From assembly GCA_021796215.1 (NCBI GenBank), contig JAJYOK010000005.1, positions 62,001 through 126,000 on the forward strand: a DNA stretch of 64,000 nucleotides, given 5' to 3'. The notes beneath the pieces were generated by a model that was not told the DNA's origin, ran no database searches, and saw only the letters and a program-made list of their open reading frames with translations. Position 1 is the stretch's first letter. Each line of letters opens with the position of its first letter. The DNA comes from Bacteroidota bacterium. GTDB taxonomy: Bacteria; Bacteroidota; Ignavibacteria; UBA10030; UBA8401. Below are positions 1 to 8,618 of the stretch, piece by piece. Made by a program: the position numbers and the translations under genes.

Positions 1-2152
1 TACACTCGCTCGGTGGATACTGCACCGAATCGCCGTGATCGTACGAAACTACTGCGTAATAGTATGTCTGTCCGTTGATGACATTGTTGGAATCAACATA
101 TGAATGCACCAAGCCGGTATTGTCGCCAAGATAATATGCGACACCGCGATCGTTATACGGCAGCGGCGAATAACCTTTCCAGTAATCGTCCGTCATCGAA
201 TCCCACCTGCCGTTGCTGTTCAAATCTTTGTACCATTGTTTGATTGTATTATCGTACACTGCGCCGGCAGTACCGCTGTCGGCAAACGGCTCGGGGCGAA
301 ATTTAATATCCCATTTCGCTTCCTTGCCGTTCACATCGGTGAGCGGTTTGGAAAGAAGAGAAGTTCCTTTGCCGTCGGTAATAAGATTGATATCGGAAAA
401 CTGAGGAGTGGTGCTGCGATAAATGACATACCCTTCAAAATCTTCTCCCTGAATCGGATCAACACTGTTCTCTGCACCGGAATCCCAATACAGCGTCACC
501 TTGCGATCTCCGGGGACTGCGCTGACAACCGGTTTTGCAGGCGGACGAATAAATTGGTAATTCTGATTGTAAATCACCTGAACAGTTTGCGCCGTGAGAA
601 GAATATCATCTTTATTTTCTCCCATCAGCAGCGCAATGGAGAAACGTTTGATCGAACCGTCGGTGCCGGCACGTTGGAGAGAAATTTTTCCGGAGCCGTA
701 AAGAAAAGAAATATCTGTCACCTGCGGAATTGTATTGTAGAATCCTTCTTCCAGATGCTGCCACACAAGAGAGTCAGCACTTAATTCTTCACCGGCTGTA
801 CCCCACGTCCAGCTTCGAAATGCGGTCAGGCCGATTTGGTCGGATTCATCGAGGTCAGTCAATTCGTAATTCGGTTCGCCGGGATGAAGCGGGTCAAGTG
901 TTCCATCCGGCAAACGAATGCCGGCGGTCGGCACGCCGTCCCCCTCGCCCGGATCATGCGTATCCGGAACGCCGTCAATGCCGACATCGTCATTCGTTGC
1001 TTTCCAATCAAGATCGTCGTCAATTCCATTCGTCTGACTTTCATCAATCATGCCATCGCCGTCATTATCAATTCCATCGTTGGAATTTCCCGGGCTTTCC
1101 AAAAATTTGCACGCATCGTAATGGGTGCGAAGCCCGTAATTACCGATGCCGTCATTATCCCAGAAGTACACAAGGCTGCGGGAATAAACGGGAACCGATT
1201 TTCCGGTTAAACGGTCTACCATGTCAAGCGGAGAAATAAAAAAACCGAGGTCATCCTGCGATTCTGTTGAGGGCGTTACGTCCGTCAGCCCGCCGCCGAC
1301 ATCAACATCGCCGTACATTCCGAAGTACACCGTATCCAGATCGCGTGGACTGTAATTCTGCGCAGTGTAAACGAAGAAGATCGTATTCTGCGCAAGCGCG
1401 TTGCTCCATTGGAGCGCGCGGCCTTCTACTTTTACTCCAAGTCCGCACAAGTGCCTGCCGTCGGAAGCGACTGTATCTTTATAGAACGGAAAATATGCAA
1501 ACTCACTGTTGTCGCGGTCATCCATTCCCCAGAGCACTTCAAGGTCGGCGTTCGGAACATCCTGACGCAAATAACCGGGCCACACATATTGCCCTTTTGT
1601 CTGATTGTACCAACTCGAAGGCCAACTATCCGGTTTTCCATCGCGCGGACTTATGTCGAGCGCACCGCTCGACGCCATCACGGGCGACGTCGGATCGACA
1701 TAATCGGGCAGCGGTTCCCAACTATAGATGATGGAATTATTATTCGCGTCCACATCCGCGGCATAAATGTCGTTCACCGCATCCGATGAAATGTCAACGA
1801 CTCTGCCCGTCGTATCTTTCACGGCGGCAGCGACAAGCGGGCAAAACTGATAGATGTCGCCGAGTCCATGCCACACCATATTGTTCACGTGGCGAAGTAG
1901 TCCATACCCCGGTGCGATACCGCCGTAGTTATAGATGTTGCCGACAATCTGGTTTCCATTCATCAAAAAATATTTCCGGTCTGCCGCGCTCGCTTGTTTC
2001 CCTAACCATCGCGGCGTATCGGCTTTGCTCAAACGCGGAGTTTGGGCAATCGCCGTCGTTCCGCCTAAACCGAAAACTGCAACAAGAAAAATCCCGAGAA
2101 AAAATATTTTCAAGAACTTTTTACGTCGTGGACTTAATTGTTCATTTTGCAT
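1..2152 (-). CDS. Large secreted protein with Asp-rich and fibronectin-III-like regions, C-terminus beyond window
   Basis: The reading frame runs from an ATG at 2152 to the window edge without a stop, giving at least 717 residues. Residues about 10-34 form a signal peptide (basic start, hydrophobic run, then TAIAQ). Around residues 345-400 there is a run of Asp/Asn/Gly-rich loops (NDGIDNDGDGMIDE and similar) resembling calcium-binding thrombospondin-3 or EF-hand loops. From about residue 530 a segment matches a fibronectin-type-III fold (GDRKVTLYWDSG followed by FEGYVIYRS). A T9SS sorting domain is expected past the edge but is not visible. It starts 31 bases after the TonB receptor stop and probably shares its transcript. 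I do not recognise a specific function; the position suggests a surface or periplasmic partner of the receptor. Confidence 0.75.
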   Translation of the reverse strand, partial: MQNEQLSPRRKKFLKIFFLGIFLVAVFGLGGTTAIAQTPRLSKADTPRWLGKQASAADRKYFLMNGNQIVGNIYNYGGIAPGYGLLRHVNNMVWHGLGDIYQFCPLVAAAVKDTTGRVVDISSDAVNDIYAADVDANNNSIIYSWEPLPDYVDPTSPVMASSGALDISPRDGKPDSWPSSWYNQTKGQYVWPGYLRQDVPNADLEVLWGMDDRDNSEFAYFPFYKDTVASDGRHLCGLGVKVEGRALQWSNALAQNTIFFVYTAQNYSPRDLDTVYFGMYGDVDVGGGLTDVTPSTESQDDLGFFISPLDMVDRLTGKSVPVYSRSLVYFWDNDGIGNYGLRTHYDACKFLESPGNSNDGIDNDGDGMIDESQTNGIDDDLDWKATNDDVGIDGVPDTHDPGEGDGVPTAGIRLPDGTLDPLHPGEPNYELTDLDESDQIGLTAFRSWTWGTAGEELSADSLVWQHLEEGFYNTIPQVTDISFLYGSGKISLQRAGTDGSIKRFSIALLMGENKDDILLTAQTVQVIYNQNYQFIRPPAKPVVSAVPGDRKVTLYWDSGAENSVDPIQGEDFEGYVIYRSTTPQFSDINLITDGKGTSLLSKPLTDVNGKEAKWDIKFRPEPFADSGTAGAVYDNTIKQWYKDLNSNGRWDSMTDDYWKGYSPLPYNDRGVAYYLGDNTGLVHSYVDSNNVINGQTYYYAVVSYDHGDSVQYPPSEC

Positions 2153-2183
2153 TGTTTGCTCTCATCATTATTTTCTGTTCAGC

Positions 2184-4892
2184 TTAAAAACCTATGGATG
2201 CGCCGATAAGAATCTCGCGAGGCGACGAATAATTTGTCGGATCGTTGTAATAATCGCTCGTGCCGTGAACACCGGGAATAATTCCCACGCGGGAATTCAA
2301 ATTCGCACCGACGCCTCCCTTTGTTGGTGCCAGCGTATAATCGGCGCTTCCCGTGTCGTCGTATACAAACACCTGATTCAGAGTATCGAAAAGATTATAC
2401 ACTTTCAGAAACACCGTATAGGTAAGTCCGGCAAATGTAAAATCTTTTTCCGCCTGCAATTCCGCCGTCACTTGCATCGGCTTTCTGCCTGAGTTGGGCT
2501 TCAAAACGATTTGATTGTCCCACAGGTACGGCGAGTACGGAAGTCCCGATCCGGCTCTTCCGATCAAACTCACATTCCAGTTGTTCTGTTTTCCGAGCGT
2601 GAGCGTTGCATTGATGGTATGCGTTTGGTCCCATCCAAGTAACACGACAACCTTTTCACTTTCGCGCCCGGAAGATTTGTCAATAAAGAATGCGTCGGCG
2701 CTCGTGTTGTTTCCTTCTGCAACCTGATATGTGTAATCAATCGTCAGAGAAAGCATGTCCGATGCTGTGCGCCGTTTTAATAAAGAAAACGTAATGCCTT
2801 TGATGTTCCCATAATCCTGATTCACATACATATTGAATGTCGTATCGCCGGTGATACGAATTGTCTGCTGGGCAAACAGATCGCGAACATCTTTGTAAAA
2901 GCCCGTGACAGTAAATGCAAGATTATCGGTAAGCTGCTGTTGAAGTCCGAATTCGTACGTCACGGTTTTCTCCGGATTCAGATTCGCATTGCCGAACACC
3001 GTGGATGTGACATCCGTATTGTACTTGAAGCCGGGATTTTGATACAGCCAGCGAAGCTGGGGCATTTGATAAAAATGTCCGTACGAAAAATGGATGATAC
3101 CGCGGTCGGTGATTGGATACGAAATGCCGATGCGCGGCGCGAGCGTTTGCTTTGCCGGCGCATCAACTTGTTTTCCGCGCGGATAAAAAATGTTTTCGGG
3201 ATAGACGGCATTCGATTTGAAATAATCGTAACGTAAGCCCGCGTTAAGCACGATGCTCTGGTATTCCATTTTTTCCTGTGCATACGCCGCATATTGTTTC
3301 GGAAAACGCGCGTAGCTGTTGATGCGCGAATCCGGCAGGTCGGGATAGCGCGGCACTGGATGGCTGGTGAGATCGCGCAGCACTGACGCACTGAACAATC
3401 GCATCTGAGGAAGAATCGCTACAAGGCCGGCTTTCAGTTCGTCGCGATTGGTAAGCTGTGACACCGCATCAAATTTAAATTGATAAGTTTCAGAACTTTG
3501 CTCGGTTCTGCCATTCTGCGATCCGCCGAAATAAAATCCGACGCCGGAAACAGGAACAGTGAGATTATCGCTCGGCGCATAGTGAAGCGAATCCAAATCT
3601 TTGTAGCGGTACTGCTCATAATCGTTTCTGCTGTACGATGCCTGCATTTTGAAATACGATTTTGCACTTACCCAGCCTGTATATTCAAGCGAATGCAGTA
3701 TATCGTTTTCATAATTGCTGTAAACGCCGTCAGGGTTATATTTGAAGCTTTGATTGTAATTGCGGTACCGCGACTGGTTGAAAATAATATTGTAGCTCAA
3801 TTTCTGCGTTGAACTGAGATTGTAGGTCAGGCGATCGGTTGCCGTCACCGAATTATCTGTGTTCATCGGCACCAACGCACCATCGCCCGTCATGGGAATC
3901 ACCCAATTTGAATCGTTCGTAAAATCGGGCTTGTCCCATATCTGATGTTCACGGATTCCGTACAGCCACCCGCGATTGATCTCGGAGCGCCCTGAAAGGA
4001 AAAATGTCACCGCGCCGCCGGACATTGGTATTGGTCCTCCGAGCGTTCCTTCCGTGATATAATGACTGAGCGGATCAATCTTGTTCGCGTTGAGAAAAAT
4101 GTTTGTATGATTTGTCACACGGTCGCCCGTGTAAAAAGAAAGTTGTCCGGTGTACGTCTCGCCCCCTTCTTTCAATCCGGTTTCGACAACACCGCTCAGC
4201 GCGTTGCCGTATTCGGCGTTGAACGTTCCCTGTACGACCGATAATTCCTGAATCGCGTTCGTTGCCACGTTGAAACTGTTCGAACTGTTGAACGGGTCGT
4301 TCACCGAAACGCCGTTGATCGTGTAGGCAACTTCATCCGCCCTGCCGCCGCGGAAATGGAGAGCGCCGTATTCATCCCGAATAATGCCAGCCTGAAGCGT
4401 CAAAATTCCGGTGACATCCTCTACCGGCAGAGCGCGAATCTGCGACGCGTCAACGGACGTTTGCGACGATGTTAAATCGGTGCGCACCAGCGGGCGTTCG
4501 GCTTGAACGACCACCGCTTCAAGATTCACCGCTTCCGACGAAAGCTTGACATCAATGCGTGTTGTGAAATCGGTGTTGACTAACACGCCTTCAATAATAT
4601 TCTTCCGGTAACCGACGCTGGAAATATTCAGCGTGTAAGTGCCGGGAGGAACATTAGCAATGACGTACGTTCCGTCAATATCCGAAGCCGCGCCGGTTTT
4701 CGTTCCCGTGATGAGAACTGTTGCGCCGACGATCGGCTCGCCGGTTTTTTCGTCGGTGATTGTTCCTGAAATTTTTCCGGTGGTGCCGGAATAGAGGGAA
4801 GTAACGAAGAGAAGAGTCAGCCCAACAAAATGGCTGATGCGCCTGCAGCGCAAAAACAGAACTATGCCACATCGGCAGTACCAATGAACCAT
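2184..4892 (-). CDS. TonB-dependent outer-membrane receptor with carboxypeptidase-regulatory-like N-terminal domain
   Basis: The 902-residue product has an N-terminal hydrophobic segment (about residues 20-37). It is followed by a carboxypeptidase-regulatory-like beta-sandwich (GKISGTITDEKTGEPIVGATV, about 38-115), a plug domain (about 125-235, with LPVEDVTGILTLQAGI and FRGGRADEVAYTINGV) and a long beta-barrel rich in aromatic, Asn and Tyr strands ending in GASIGF. In the FCB group this architecture takes up ligands across the outer membrane using TonB energy, or exports and assembles surface proteins; the substrate cannot be read from sequence. It is the first gene of the operon behind the promoter at 5031-5059, with a leader of about 130 bases carrying small hairpins. 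No SusD-like lipoprotein follows, so it is not a typical SusCD pair. The exact start is uncertain because the residues before the hydrophobic segment are Cys/Arg-rich. Confidence 0.9.
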   Translation of the reverse strand: MVHWYCRCGIVLFLRCRRISHFVGLTLLFVTSLYSGTTGKISGTITDEKTGEPIVGATVLITGTKTGAASDIDGTYVIANVPPGTYTLNISSVGYRKNIIEGVLVNTDFTTRIDVKLSSEAVNLEAVVVQAERPLVRTDLTSSQTSVDASQIRALPVEDVTGILTLQAGIIRDEYGALHFRGGRADEVAYTINGVSVNDPFNSSNSFNVATNAIQELSVVQGTFNAEYGNALSGVVETGLKEGGETYTGQLSFYTGDRVTNHTNIFLNANKIDPLSHYITEGTLGGPIPMSGGAVTFFLSGRSEINRGWLYGIREHQIWDKPDFTNDSNWVIPMTGDGALVPMNTDNSVTATDRLTYNLSSTQKLSYNIIFNQSRYRNYNQSFKYNPDGVYSNYENDILHSLEYTGWVSAKSYFKMQASYSRNDYEQYRYKDLDSLHYAPSDNLTVPVSGVGFYFGGSQNGRTEQSSETYQFKFDAVSQLTNRDELKAGLVAILPQMRLFSASVLRDLTSHPVPRYPDLPDSRINSYARFPKQYAAYAQEKMEYQSIVLNAGLRYDYFKSNAVYPENIFYPRGKQVDAPAKQTLAPRIGISYPITDRGIIHFSYGHFYQMPQLRWLYQNPGFKYNTDVTSTVFGNANLNPEKTVTYEFGLQQQLTDNLAFTVTGFYKDVRDLFAQQTIRITGDTTFNMYVNQDYGNIKGITFSLLKRRTASDMLSLTIDYTYQVAEGNNTSADAFFIDKSSGRESEKVVVLLGWDQTHTINATLTLGKQNNWNVSLIGRAGSGLPYSPYLWDNQIVLKPNSGRKPMQVTAELQAEKDFTFAGLTYTVFLKVYNLFDTLNQVFVYDDTGSADYTLAPTKGGVGANLNSRVGIIPGVHGTSDYYNDPTNYSSPREILIGASIGF

Positions 4893-4957
4893 GTCACATC
4901 TCCAATTCTTGTGGGAAAAAAACAGAGAGAACTGTGTTGTTGAGTGACTGCGACTTG

Positions 4958-5001
4958 TCCGCCTTTGGCGGAAATGTTCCGAAGGAGTCCCTTCGGGACT
5001 T
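4958..5001. repeat. Tandem mini-hairpin element in the receptor leader
   Basis: There are three adjacent short palindromes: TCCGCC/GGCGGA with a TTT loop (4958-4972), TTCC-GAA-GGA (4977-4986) and GTCCC-TTC-GGGAC (4987-4999). Related arrays occur at 11788-11814 and inside 46491-46543. It lies between the receptor promoter and its start codon, so it would be transcribed as part of the 5' leader. Confidence 0.6.
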
Positions 5002-5030
5002 GTAAGAAGTTTAGTTGACTTGCCGTTGAG

Positions 5031-5059
5031 AATATACAGAGAGAGTTTGTGGTTGTCAA
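5031..5059 (-). promoter_or_regulatory. Sigma-70-like promoter of the TonB receptor operon
   Basis: On the minus strand TTGACA (5059-5054) is followed after exactly 17 bases by TATATT (5036-5031). This is the best promoter match in the window. Transcription would start near 5024, giving a leader of about 130 bases before the receptor ATG at 4892. The same hexamers and spacing recur at 46447-46475. Confidence 0.65.
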
Positions 5060-5122
5060 GCCCGAAGAAATTGTTTTGAAAGAATAATTTGGCGGCACTT
5101 CTCGTTAACAGTAAACGTGTGC

Positions 5123-5593
5123 TTAGGGGCGGAACAATCCGTTTAATAATTTTCTTTTCTCATCAGTATTCAATTTTTCAATCTGATACTTAGCATCAAT
5201 TCCTTTCGCTAATCCAAATACACCGCCTATTGTGCCCCCGATGAGCGCTCCAAAAACAGTTAGTGATTCACTCCCAAATTCATTAGGTGTCGCGCTAGAT
5301 TGTTGTGGTAAAATATTTGCAAATATAACGCCCGCCATAGAACCAATTAAAATTCCAAGCGGCCATTGAGACCTATTTTGTTTTACAAGATACTTGATGG
5401 AATCTTGATGAAGTGCAATTAGCCGATCAGTACATCTTATGTGCAAAGAATCAGATTCGTACTTATCAACTGTGACATTGACAAATGGTTGATTGGAAAC
5501 TGAGTATATATCCCACAACTGGGGTTGAGCAAAAGTTCTCTGTTGAAAAAAAATGCTGATCGAAATAAGAAAAAGAACAAGCCCGTATTTCAT
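5123..5593 (-). CDS. Small secreted or envelope protein with glycine-zipper-like segment, unknown function
   Basis: The start is placed at the ATG at 5593 because GGAGGA lies 8 bases upstream; a longer frame would need a TTG inside the end of the upstream gene. The 156-residue product begins with a signal peptide (KYGLVLFLISISIFFQQ, cleavage near FAQ-PQ). Residues about 35-70 look like a small domain with the HIRCTDRLIALHQDSI strand pattern. Two Gly/Ala-rich hydrophobic stretches (PLGILIGSMAGVIFANIL and FGALIGGTIGGVFGLAKG) follow and could be membrane-associated. It begins 20 bases after the creatininase-family gene, so it is probably its co-transcribed neighbour. I do not recognise the family. 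Confidence 0.65.
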   Translation of the reverse strand: MKYGLVLFLISISIFFQQRTFAQPQLWDIYSVSNQPFVNVTVDKYESDSLHIRCTDRLIALHQDSIKYLVKQNRSQWPLGILIGSMAGVIFANILPQQSSATPNEFGSESLTVFGALIGGTIGGVFGLAKGIDAKYQIEKLNTDEKRKLLNGLFRP

Positions 5594-5613
5594 TAAACCA
5601 ATCCTCCATATTT

Positions 5614-6408
5614 TCAATACGGAAACTTCTTATCCATCTTCTCTTTTGCCAACTCAACAACAAATTGAGCAAGCCGCTCAACAACAATGCTGAGATACTG
5701 CTCGCCTTTTTTTACCGATGCTTTCCGTGGATCGCCGTGCGTGGAATCTTTTGTAACAAGATGCCACGGTCGCGCAACAGAAACCCATCCGCGATTAATC
5801 GCTTCAAAGCGGGAAGGATTTGTTGCGCCATCGCCCGCGTCGCCGAGATGCACAAGCTCGCCGAAGAGCGCCATGTCAACACTCGTTTCAAGTTCATCTG
5901 CATGCTCGCCGGGATTCTCAAAAAGTTCTTTGATCCTGTCGTTCCCTGCTTTCCACCAATCAATCAGACACGCAAAGACTTTCGTCTTCGGATAAATATC
6001 CCGCAGCAACGGCTTAAAGTCATTTCCACCATGGCCGTTCACAATAATCAGCTTGAAGATGCCGTGATACTCGAGCGCACGAATTATGTCCATTACCATT
6101 TCATCCAGCGTTGCCTGACGAACATTGAGATTCATCGGAAATCCCATCGTGTTTCCCTGAACGCCGTATGGAATTGTCGGCAGAAGCAGCGGGCGTGCAC
6201 CTTTCTCCCACGCTTCAGCGCAGACGCGGTCGGCAATTGCGGCGGCGTGAAACGCATCCGAGCCGTACGGCACGTGCATGCCGTGCGCTTCCGTTGAACC
6301 GATTGGAAGGAGCGCAACGGTATATTGATTCTGGCGGAGAATTTTTTGTGTAAGCGTTTGCAAACGCCATGGTTGAAATTCAGGCGCAGTGAGTTTCGTT
6401 TTCGTCAT
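5614..6408 (-). CDS. Creatininase-family amidohydrolase
   Basis: The 264 residues carry the metal-site signatures of the creatininase family: GSTEAHGMHVPYGSD near residue 37 (metal-binding Glu, His and Asp), VNGHGGND near residue 123 and GEHADELETS near residue 167. The family contains creatinine amidohydrolase, the formamide hydrolase ArfB of riboflavin synthesis in archaea and the mycofactocin protein MftE, so the substrate cannot be assigned. It overlaps the upstream adenosine-specific kinase gene by ATGA, so the two are translationally coupled. No riboflavin, mycofactocin or creatine genes lie nearby. A cytosolic amidase is the safest reading. Confidence 0.85.
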   Translation of the reverse strand: MTKTKLTAPEFQPWRLQTLTQKILRQNQYTVALLPIGSTEAHGMHVPYGSDAFHAAAIADRVCAEAWEKGARPLLLPTIPYGVQGNTMGFPMNLNVRQATLDEMVMDIIRALEYHGIFKLIIVNGHGGNDFKPLLRDIYPKTKVFACLIDWWKAGNDRIKELFENPGEHADELETSVDMALFGELVHLGDAGDGATNPSRFEAINRGWVSVARPWHLVTKDSTHGDPRKASVKKGEQYLSIVVERLAQFVVELAKEKMDKKFPY

Positions 6409-6887
6409 AGCTTATATCCGATCTTTCTTAAGAATGTTTTTCGTGTTTGAATGTCCGCTTCTGTTTCAATGCCTTTTGTTTTCTCGCCGTCAATTACCCC
6501 CATAATGCCTCGCCCTTGCTTTGTCTCTGCAACGATCACTTCAACCGGATTTGCTGTTGCGCAATAAATGCGGCACACCTCAGGAACATTTTTAACCGCA
6601 TTCAAGATGTTCACCGGAAATCCGTTTTCCATAAATATAATGAATGCATGCCCGCAGGAAAGATTCATCGCATTCTTTTTAGCCAGCGCGATCATCGCAT
6701 CGTCATTGCCGCTCCAGCGCACCAGAGCCGGACCGGACGATTCGCAGAAGCCGATGCCAAATTTGATTGCGCTGTTCGTGAGAACAATCGCCTCATGAAT
6801 ATCTTCCACCGTTTTAATAAAATGCGACTGGCCGAGAATGAAATTCGTGTCGGCAGGTTTTTCAATGTTCACCGTGAGAAGTTCCAT
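6405..6887 (-). CDS. Adenosine-specific kinase family protein (DUF355)
   Basis: This 160-residue protein matches the small conserved family typified by the Pyrobaculum PAE2307 adenosine-binding protein. Visible family features are FGIGFCESSGPALVRWSGND (about residues 43-62), a long AxxxAxxLxxGHAFIIFMENGFPVNIL-type stretch, and the C-terminal RGIMGVIDGEKTKGIET segment. Members are proposed to phosphorylate adenosine, but experimental support is thin, so the label should be read as a family name. It is the first gene of a two-gene operon with the creatininase-family gene, which it overlaps by four bases. It is divergent from the DUF4013 gene, with a 150-base gap between them. Confidence 0.85.
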   Translation of the reverse strand: MELLTVNIEKPADTNFILGQSHFIKTVEDIHEAIVLTNSAIKFGIGFCESSGPALVRWSGNDDAMIALAKKNAMNLSCGHAFIIFMENGFPVNILNAVKNVPEVCRIYCATANPVEVIVAETKQGRGIMGVIDGEKTKGIETEADIQTRKTFLRKIGYKL

Positions 6888-7037
6888 AGTTTCCCTTTCT
6901 TCAATTTATCTAAGGAAAGATGTTTGAAACTTATTGATAGAAACTTGCAAAGTCAAGAGCTTTTCATGCCACAACCAAACATTCCACGAGGAAGCTCTTT
7001 GGACTTGCAACAGAGGAAAAAACTTTCTATCCTTTGT

Positions 7038-7649
7038 ATGAAAAATATGAAACCCGCATCCACGATACCGCGCCTTTATCCTTCGTTCGTGTTCATGTTC
7101 AAAGATGATTTTTGGTTTTCAAAAGTCTTCATCGGCGGATTGGTATTTCTTCTTTCCGGCATCGTCGTCGGAATTTTTCTTCTCCTCGGCTATCTTGCAG
7201 AATTGACAAATGGACTTCTTAATGACAACGAAACTTCTCCGGAATGGCGTCACAGCGACCGTTTCATTGCTCACGGAATCCGCCTTGTGCTCGCTTTCTC
7301 CGCATACGCTTTGCCGCTTGTTGTCTTAAATATATTTTATCATTCAGCGTGGCTTATAACCGGAAGCATTATTCTCTTTCTCTTCGCATCGCCCATTACT
7401 GCAACACAATATGCTTTTCGGTTTTCACTCCGCGACTGCTTCGACTGGAAAGCAATTCATCACATCGTTTTTCTAAATCCCGTACTGTTTTTGCGCAACA
7501 TCCTTTTTTCCTATGGTACCATGGCGTTGTCAATTTCTCTCGGATGGATGATTCTCATTATCGGCTGGCCCTTTATTATTTTCTGGGCGATGCTTGTTCA
7601 GGCACACATGTTTGCCGCGTTGAAAAAACAATCTTTGATTGCGCTGTAA
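7038..7649 (+). CDS. DUF4013-type integral membrane protein
   Basis: From the ATG at 7038 the product is 203 residues with about four to five membrane segments (FIGGLVFLLSGIVVGIFLLLGY, LVLAFSAYALPLVVLNIFY, AWLITGSIILFLFASP, ILFSYGTMALSISLGWMILIIGWPF). The opening PSFVFMFKDDFWFSKVFIGG matches the usual beginning of DUF4013 proteins, which supports a start at 7038 or the ATG at 7047. The frame stays open upstream over the antisense of the kinase gene, but that part has no coding character. No strong ribosome-binding site is visible. The function of the family is unknown. The YihY gene follows after 36 bases and may be co-transcribed. Confidence 0.75.
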   Translation: MKNMKPASTIPRLYPSFVFMFKDDFWFSKVFIGGLVFLLSGIVVGIFLLLGYLAELTNGLLNDNETSPEWRHSDRFIAHGIRLVLAFSAYALPLVVLNIFYHSAWLITGSIILFLFASPITATQYAFRFSLRDCFDWKAIHHIVFLNPVLFLRNILFSYGTMALSISLGWMILIIGWPFIIFWAMLVQAHMFAALKKQSLIAL

Positions 7650-7685
7650 TTTTTTTTGCGTTTCCTTTGCGGCTGATTTTATACA

Positions 7686-8618
7686 GTGAAAAATATCTTA
7701 CAGACATTCTTTGCCGGATTGCGATATTACCTGCACGGCGTTTTTGTCCGCTTTATTGAAGACGACATTTTATTTCTCGCATCGGGAATTGCATTCAATA
7801 TTATTTTCTGCCTCATTCCGCTTCTTCTTCTTTTTTCTTCTCTCATCGGCTCTCTGTTGAATTCTACACAAATTGCTTCGGAGAATATTCAGGAGATCAT
7901 TGCAAAAACGCTACCGCATCGCTCGTATGCGTTAGAAGTAGGCCGCTTCGCTGAGCGTATTATGCACGACCTTGTAATGTTTCGAAAGTCCATTGGAATT
8001 ATCGGGCTCCTCGCTCTTATATATACGAGCACGTCACTTTTCAGCGCGGTGCGAAGCGCACTTCATAAAATTTACCGCATCGCTTCAACGCACAGCATTC
8101 TGATCGCACAACTAAAAGATATTCTGCTTGTGTTCGTACTCGGGATTCTTTTTCTCCTGTTAACTGTTTTTCACTGGCTCTATTCTCTCATCAATCAATT
8201 CAGCAGCGACCTTTTTCGTCAAACGGGCGCGCCGTTTTTCATCGGACTGCCGGAATACATTCCCGTGATAACAACGTTCATTCTTCTTGCCGTCATTGCG
8301 TTCATCGCCTACCGCTTCATTCCATTTTATGGAACGACAACACGCTCGTCTTTCGTTGCGGCGCTGACAACTACAATTTTGTGGGAAGCTGCAAGTTTTC
8401 TTTTCTCGTGGTATTTAGAAACGTACCATCCCTTCAATGCATTGTACGGCACGTATGCATTTATTCTTGTAACGATGGTCTGGATTTATTATTCGAGCGT
8501 TGTCTTTGTGGTTGGCGGAGCGATTGGCGGGTTATACAGGGAAAGACATGAAACGGGTAATGCTGCATTAATTGCGGCATCACCTGCCTCACATTCATCT
8601 GAAACTACTTCTTCATGA
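7686..8618 (+). CDS. YihY/BrkB-family inner-membrane protein
   Basis: The 310-residue protein starts at GTG and carries six predicted membrane helices in the YihY/UPF0761 pattern: FLASGIAFNIIFCLIPLLLLFSSLIG near the N-terminus, a central IGLLALIYTSTSLFSAVRSALHKIY motif, PEYIPVITTFILLAVIAFIAYRFIP, and WIYYSSVVFVVGGAIGGLY at the end. The family was once mis-named ribonuclease BN; its real role is unsettled (transport or envelope function). Its 3' end overlaps the convergent hydrolase gene by 14 bases. Confidence 0.88.
   Translation: MKNILQTFFAGLRYYLHGVFVRFIEDDILFLASGIAFNIIFCLIPLLLLFSSLIGSLLNSTQIASENIQEIIAKTLPHRSYALEVGRFAERIMHDLVMFRKSIGIIGLLALIYTSTSLFSAVRSALHKIYRIASTHSILIAQLKDILLVFVLGILFLLLTVFHWLYSLINQFSSDLFRQTGAPFFIGLPEYIPVITTFILLAVIAFIAYRFIPFYGTTTRSSFVAALTTTILWEAASFLFSWYLETYHPFNALYGTYAFILVTMVWIYYSSVVFVVGGAIGGLYRERHETGNAALIAASPASHSSETTSS

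Noticed and set aside
104-2492. Several plus-strand open frames across the first 2.5 kb
   Set aside because: They are antisense to the continuous minus-strand secreted-protein frame (start 2152) and the receptor end. Their translations are basic, low in domain signal and overlap each other.
4862-5098. Minus-strand 78-codon frame overlapping the receptor start
   Set aside because: It covers the promoter and mini-hairpins and has no ribosome-binding site or recognisable content.
6447-7037. Upstream extension of the DUF4013 frame to 400 codons
   Set aside because: The first 197 codons are antisense to the adenosine-specific kinase gene and have no coding character; the DUF4013 pattern begins near 7038.
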